Source: Thermoplasmata archaeon
GTDB lineage: Archaea; Thermoplasmatota; Thermoplasmata; GCA-020350865
Direction: 5' to 3'
NCBI GenBank assembly: GCA_020351895.1
Contig: CP070672.1
Location: 2,774,746-2,783,995, forward strand
Length of the DNA stretch: 9,250 nt
Below, one piece after another: positions 6,095 through 9,250 of this stretch (within the stretch, counting starts at the first letter, position 1; every line of letters starts with the position of its first letter). The position numbers were made by a program, and so were the translations under genes. The notes under the pieces are model-generated. The model made no database searches. It was given only the letters and a program-made list of their open reading frames with translations, and was not told the DNA's origin.

Positions 6095-7309
6095 CTATCC
6101 TATCTTCCCCACCACTTCCTCCAATGTTTCACCGAATACCTTGGCCTCATCTTCAGTGTTATACAGGTAGACCGAGGCCCTTGCCGAACCATTTATCCCT
6201 CTTGATTGGAACCAGCTGTGCACGCAATGCATCCCCGATCTTATCATAATATTTGCCGCTTCATCCAATATCAGGGCTATATCGTGGGGGTCCATATCAT
6301 CAACAGTAAAAGACACTATACCCGCTCTTTTTTCCGGTTCCTGGGGTCCGAGGATCTGAACCTGTGGTATGCCTTTTAGCTTCGAAGTAATGATCTTGTT
6401 GAGCTTCATCTCATGCTTTTGTATATTGTCCATTCCAATCTTAAAAAGATACTGGGTTGCAGCTCCGCTTCCCATTATACCGGAATAATTTTGCAGTCCT
6501 GCTTCAAATCGTTGTGGGGGATCAAGAAACTCCGAGGAGTCGTAGGTGGTTTTATGAATGGTATCGCCACCTACAATAAAGGGCGACAGATCTTTTAAAT
6601 CATCATACTTACCGTATAATATGCCCATTCCAGTCGGTCCGCACATTTTGTGGATGGAAAAGGTAAAGAAATCAACATCCAGATTTTGGACATCTATCTT
6701 ACTATGGGCTGCGCTTTGGGATCCGTCAAGCATGACCTTGGCCCCGTGATCATGGGCGATTTTTATGATATCCTTAGCAGGAATCGTATAGCCTTCAAGA
6801 TTTGAAGTATGGACCATGCTCACCATCCTGACATCTTTTCCCATTCGCTCCTCAAAGGCTTCTAAATTGAAAGTGTTGTCATCATTTGATGGTATCACCT
6901 CATGCTTGATTCCCTTTAGTTGTTTGATGATATGCCATGGTGCCAGGTTGGAATTATGCTCCCTGTCCGTTGTGAGTACAACATCCCCTTTTTTAAAATC
7001 GAAACATCTGGCAACTAGATTTATCCCTTCTGTTGTGTTTCTCGTGAAAACAATCTCCTTCGATTCTTCAGCGGAAAGAAATTCCCTTATTCTTTCCCTT
7101 GCCGAGTCACATCTAATCGTAACCTTTGTTCCCAACTTGTGAACGCTTCTTCCCCCGCATGCAGGGTGGTCATGGTAATATTCGTTCATAACTGAGATAA
7201 CCTGCTTGGGCTTTAGGGACATACAGGCACTGTCAAGATAGATTAAAGGCTTACCATAAAGCTCTTGTGATAGAATAGGAAAATCCTCTCTTATCTTTTT
7301 TATATCCAA
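6095..7309 (-). CDS. sufS: Cysteine desulfurase, SufS type
   Basis: This 404-residue PLP enzyme takes sulfur from L-cysteine as a protein-bound persulfide for Fe-S cluster assembly. Visible residues are EHNSN (117-121, with the PLP-stacking His118), MLDGSQSAAH (193-202, with Asp195 for the pyridine nitrogen), FSIHKMCGPTGMGILYG (217-233, with Lys221 forming the Schiff base), and RSGMHCVHSWF (357-367), in which Cys362 is the persulfide cysteine. RASVYLYNTEDE (378-389) closes the class-V aminotransferase C-domain. The short active-site loop and overall length point to the group II (SufS/CsdA) branch rather than group I IscS. An NPACGGRSVH-like element (PACGGRSVH, 49-57) replaces the bacterial NVHRGVH sequence. 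The reading starts at a TTG (7309) preceded by GGGGGTT; no in-frame ATG fits. It lies 29 bp downstream of iscU, and no SufBCD genes are in view. A kynureninase-like or selenocysteine-lyase side activity cannot be excluded. Confidence 0.93.
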   Translation of the reverse strand: MDIKKIREDFPILSQELYGKPLIYLDSACMSLKPKQVISVMNEYYHDHPACGGRSVHKLGTKVTIRCDSARERIREFLSAEESKEIVFTRNTTEGINLVARCFDFKKGDVVLTTDREHNSNLAPWHIIKQLKGIKHEVIPSNDDNTFNLEAFEERMGKDVRMVSMVHTSNLEGYTIPAKDIIKIAHDHGAKVMLDGSQSAAHSKIDVQNLDVDFFTFSIHKMCGPTGMGILYGKYDDLKDLSPFIVGGDTIHKTTYDSSEFLDPPQRFEAGLQNYSGIMGSGAATQYLFKIGMDNIQKHEMKLNKIITSKLKGIPQVQILGPQEPEKRAGIVSFTVDDMDPHDIALILDEAANIMIRSGMHCVHSWFQSRGINGSARASVYLYNTEDEAKVFGETLEEVVGKIG

Positions 7310-7338
7310 AGGTGAACCCCCACAATCTGCCTTTGATC

Positions 7339-7713
7339 TTAAGATTCTTCTTTCTTTTTACGATAATCCTCAATTGCTGCGTGCAATGCATCTGCAGCCA
7401 GGTTCGAGCAGTGCATTTTAATTGGCGGTAGACCTTCCAGCTCTTCGGCCACATCCTGTCTTGTGATCTCTAAAGCCTCGTCCAAGGTCTTGCCTTTCGC
7501 CATCTCTGTTATCATGCTGCTTGTGGCAATTGCAGCTGCACAGCCAAAGGTCTTGAATTTCACATCCGTTATAATGTCATTTTCCACCTTTATGTACAAT
7601 TCCATCAGATCTCCACATTTTGGATTCCCTACCCTACCTACACCATCAGGATTCTCTATCTCACCCATGTTCTTTGGGTTTCTGAACATCTCCATGACCT
7701 TTTCACTATACAT
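7339..7713 (-). CDS. iscU: Iron-sulfur cluster assembly scaffold IscU
   Basis: The 124-residue product is a standard IscU/NifU-N scaffold on which [2Fe-2S] and [4Fe-4S] clusters are built from persulfide sulfur and iron. All three ligand cysteines are present: Cys33 in GNPKCGD (with the characteristic Asp35), Cys58 in FKTFGCAAAIATSS, and Cys102 in the LPPIKMHCSNLA motif, which in bacteria contacts HscA; the bacterial Lys of LPPVKxHC is kept at residue 99. It starts at ATG 7713 with a strong AGGTGG ribosome binding site (7718-7723) 4 nt upstream. It sits 30 bp downstream of the multi-Cys Fe-S protein and 29 bp upstream of sufS, so the three are almost certainly co-transcribed. SufS is the evident sulfur donor. 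Confidence 0.96.
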   Translation of the reverse strand: MYSEKVMEMFRNPKNMGEIENPDGVGRVGNPKCGDLMELYIKVENDIITDVKFKTFGCAAAIATSSMITEMAKGKTLDEALEITRQDVAEELEGLPPIKMHCSNLAADALHAAIEDYRKKKEES

Positions 7714-7743
7714 TCAACCACCTTTCCAGAATTATGAGCCCTT

Positions 7744-8919
7744 TTATCTTTTCACCCCTATGATATCGGGTACAGGGATTCCTAATATCCTCGATATATA
7801 AAAACCATTTGTAGCTATCTTTGCAACTTGGGCGAAGGAAGGATTTGTGTTTGAACTCGCAATAAATTCGCGGTATTTTATCCCCACTTCCTGGGAGCCA
7901 TCTTTGTCTTTTCTCTCGAACGCATCGTAAGCCTCGAAGAAAAGTTTTGCAGCCTGCTCATATGACTTCATCTCACCTTTCAAATCGAAATTTAGAAAGC
8001 CATCTCTCACCCGAATTAGGTTTCTTACCAGGCCGTACTGTGATAATGCGATTATGGTCTCAATCCCCTCCCCGTTCTCAAGTATGGTCTTGACGCAGTT
8101 TTTCTGGACGGAAAAGGCCATTTCATCGATCTTCTCTTTTTTGCCTAGTCTATATTCTTCCTCTTTCATTCTCTCCTCATTGTGTATTTCTCGAATTTCG
8201 TTTACCATATCATTTAAAACATTGAAGTTGTCTTTTAAATTTCCATGGGAATTGATGTCCATATCCTTCAATAGATCTAACATCGTGATACAAGTTGCTT
8301 TTTCCCCATCCTTAATCTCCAAGATATCGAATAGATCGGAACATACATTTTCCTGACATGCCCCACAACCGCCTCCTAGACAATCTGTCAACATGTTCCC
8401 GCATGAACATATCCTCGAAGGTAGCAGAACAGAGGAGATCTTCGAAAACGTGGAAAGGGCATCCTCTTTATTGTCTGCTCTTCTCATGATAATCTTTCCT
8501 GTTTTGAAGATATGAGTCCTTTTTCCCCCGATCTCCACCAGTGCATAGCCCATCTTGGGAGAGCAATTTATCTTGCTGAACATGGAAACCTCTGAAAGGG
8601 ATGTACACATCTGAATTTGGTCGAAGAAATCGCTGTAAAAATCGATACTGGGGATTTTGGACTTCAATTGGGTCTCGAGTGTGACCTTCCCATCCTCTGT
8701 GCAGGGGTGTATTTCTATTATGTCCTTATCAACGTTGGGATGGGGATGTTTTCTCTCTATCTCTTTTTCTGGAATAATATCCTTGATCTTTCTCAGGTAA
8801 TCCTGGGATAAGAATACGCAATCTTCAGGCTTTTGTACTTTCGAAAGGATATTCCTAGCCAGGGCCATGCATACAGGATTTCCGCATAGACCGCAATCGA
8901 ATTTTGGAAGTAGTTCCAT
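7744..8919 (-). CDS. Multi-cysteine Fe-S protein of unknown function in the iscU-sufS operon
   Basis: The 391-residue product is not assigned to a named family. Its N-terminus is a four-Cys FeS domain (LPKFDCGLCGNPVCMALA then C34; Cys9, 12, 17, 34) of the type found at the ends of CO dehydrogenase/acetyl-CoA synthase corrinoid subunits and RnfB, where it binds a [4Fe-4S] cluster. A central alpha/beta region (about 90-165, with GYALVEIGGKRTHIF and GKIIMRR) leads to a second dense Cys cluster at 171-193 (C-x-C-x6-C-x4-CxxC-x4-C). A charged helical, probably coiled-coil stretch follows (about 236-270) and then a helical C-terminal domain without further motifs. There is no signal peptide or membrane segment. 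It lies between a Cys-rich regulator and iscU, which suggests a role in assembling, carrying or sensing Fe-S clusters; this is inference. The ATG at 8919 probably is not the true start: the frame is open up to 8991 and the upstream residues VDTYEV fit the family's helix before LLPK. Confidence 0.85.
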   Translation of the reverse strand: MELLPKFDCGLCGNPVCMALARNILSKVQKPEDCVFLSQDYLRKIKDIIPEKEIERKHPHPNVDKDIIEIHPCTEDGKVTLETQLKSKIPSIDFYSDFFDQIQMCTSLSEVSMFSKINCSPKMGYALVEIGGKRTHIFKTGKIIMRRADNKEDALSTFSKISSVLLPSRICSCGNMLTDCLGGGCGACQENVCSDLFDILEIKDGEKATCITMLDLLKDMDINSHGNLKDNFNVLNDMVNEIREIHNEERMKEEEYRLGKKEKIDEMAFSVQKNCVKTILENGEGIETIIALSQYGLVRNLIRVRDGFLNFDLKGEMKSYEQAAKLFFEAYDAFERKDKDGSQEVGIKYREFIASSNTNPSFAQVAKIATNGFYISRILGIPVPDIIGVKR

Positions 8920-8952
8920 TACCTCATATGTGTCTACCCGTGCCAGGATTAT

Positions 8953-8958
8953 ACCCCC
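8953..8958 (-). promoter_or_regulatory. Possible ribosome binding site for an upstream start of the Fe-S protein
   Basis: GGGGGT on the minus strand lies 6 nt before an in-frame CTG (8946-8944), an ideal spacing. In contrast, the GAGGT before ATG 8919 is only 1 nt away, too close for normal initiation. A CTG start would add 9 residues (the CTG-encoded start followed by ARVDTYEV). CTG starts are rare, so a sequence error or another unusual codon is also possible. Confidence 0.3.
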
Positions 8959-8978
8959 GATTCCATATTCTATTTGAG

Positions 8979-9250
8979 TTATTCCTTCCCGCTAGAGGAG
9001 GATGAACGACAAATCCCACAGGTTTCCAGCTCCAGAAGATTTCTATGATAACTGCAGAATTTCTCCTCCTCCCTCATCTTGGAGCATGCCTCGCATAGGA
9101 GCGCCACCTGAACCTCTGTACCCTCCCCGGAAGCTATCCTATCAGCTATGGTCTTGGCATATTCTCCAATCTCGGGAAACATGTTTTCCAACTCACTGTC
9201 TCCACCCCTTGTCGAGGACAGATACTGTGAAACTGATGCCTGTGTGATGC
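8979..9250 (-). CDS. Helix-turn-helix transcriptional regulator with Cys-rich C-terminal tail, 5' part beyond the right edge
   Basis: The minus-strand frame is open from the window edge to TAA at 8981-8979, giving 89 residues of the C-terminal part; a TTG at 9191 is internal and not the start. The first visible residues, ITQASVSQYLSSTRGG, are the end of a helix-turn-helix with a recognition helix of the kind seen in archaeal XRE-like regulators (COG2522-type, consensus TQAAVSQYLSGKRG). A linker helix follows (PEIGEYAKTIADRIASGE), then LCEACSKMREEEKFCSYH and LETCGIC: five Cys and one His (C52, C55, C65, H68, C77, C80 of the visible part), and a Ser-rich end. It probably binds DNA as a dimer, and the Cys set could bind an Fe-S cluster or zinc. 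It is the first visible gene of the Fe-S assembly cluster, 59 bp before the ATG of the multi-Cys protein, and may regulate the operon according to cluster or redox state (inference). Confidence 0.8.
   Translation of the reverse strand, partial: ITQASVSQYLSSTRGGDSELENMFPEIGEYAKTIADRIASGEGTEVQVALLCEACSKMREEEKFCSYHRNLLELETCGICRSSSSSGKE

Noticed and set aside
8979..9191. A complete 70-residue gene starting at TTG 9191
   Set aside because: The frame stays open to the window edge and the upstream residues carry a recognisable helix-turn-helix end, so this is the C-terminal part of a longer regulator.

Overview
The window looks archaeal, most likely euryarchaeal and possibly Thermoplasmatota. The evidence is diphthine synthase (diphthamide on EF-2), an archaeal NAC homologue with NAC and UBA domains, a DHH/DHHA1 nuclease of the archaeal RecJ/GAN type, a PKD surface protein anchored by an N-terminal membrane segment, archaeal TATA boxes close to start codons, and short T-tracts instead of bacterial-type terminators. 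The lineage below domain level is inferred from gene content only. No rRNA, tRNA, CRISPR array, transposase or phage gene is visible.

Layout. Bases 1-546 (-) hold the N-terminal part of a secreted right-handed beta-helix protein that runs off the left edge. After a gene-free stretch comes dph5 (-, 920-1714). A 450-bp divergent intergenic region (1715-2166) follows; it carries two tandem 95-bp units, each with a long hairpin, and the NAC promoter. Then come the NAC gene (+, 2167-2520) and a membrane-anchored PKD protein (+, 2636-3487), which converges with only 4 bp on the RecJ/GAN-like nuclease (-, 3492-4931). A 95-bp divergent promoter region separates that from a flavin-reductase-fold protein (+, 5027-5542), which converges on a small secreted protein of unknown function (-, 5575-5979).

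The right third (9250 down to 6095, minus strand) is a compact gene set for iron-sulfur cluster assembly. In order of transcription it holds: the C-terminal part of a helix-turn-helix regulator with a Cys-rich tail (cut by the right edge), a large multi-cysteine Fe-S protein of unrecognised family, the scaffold IscU, and a SufS-type cysteine desulfurase. SufS would deliver persulfide sulfur to IscU. The Cys-rich regulator at the head of the cluster is a candidate Fe-S or redox sensor of the operon, analogous to bacterial IscR but unrelated in fold details that can be seen here. The multi-cysteine protein has an N-terminal four-Cys FeS domain and a second dense Cys cluster. It is the best candidate for an undescribed component: a carrier, an accessory scaffold, or a client of the pathway.

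The main items for a second look are this regulator/Fe-S protein/IscU/SufS cassette, the N-terminus of the Fe-S protein (coding similarity appears to continue upstream of its first ATG), and the 95-bp tandem hairpin units whose loop carries CCTCCT, the anti-Shine-Dalgarno core.
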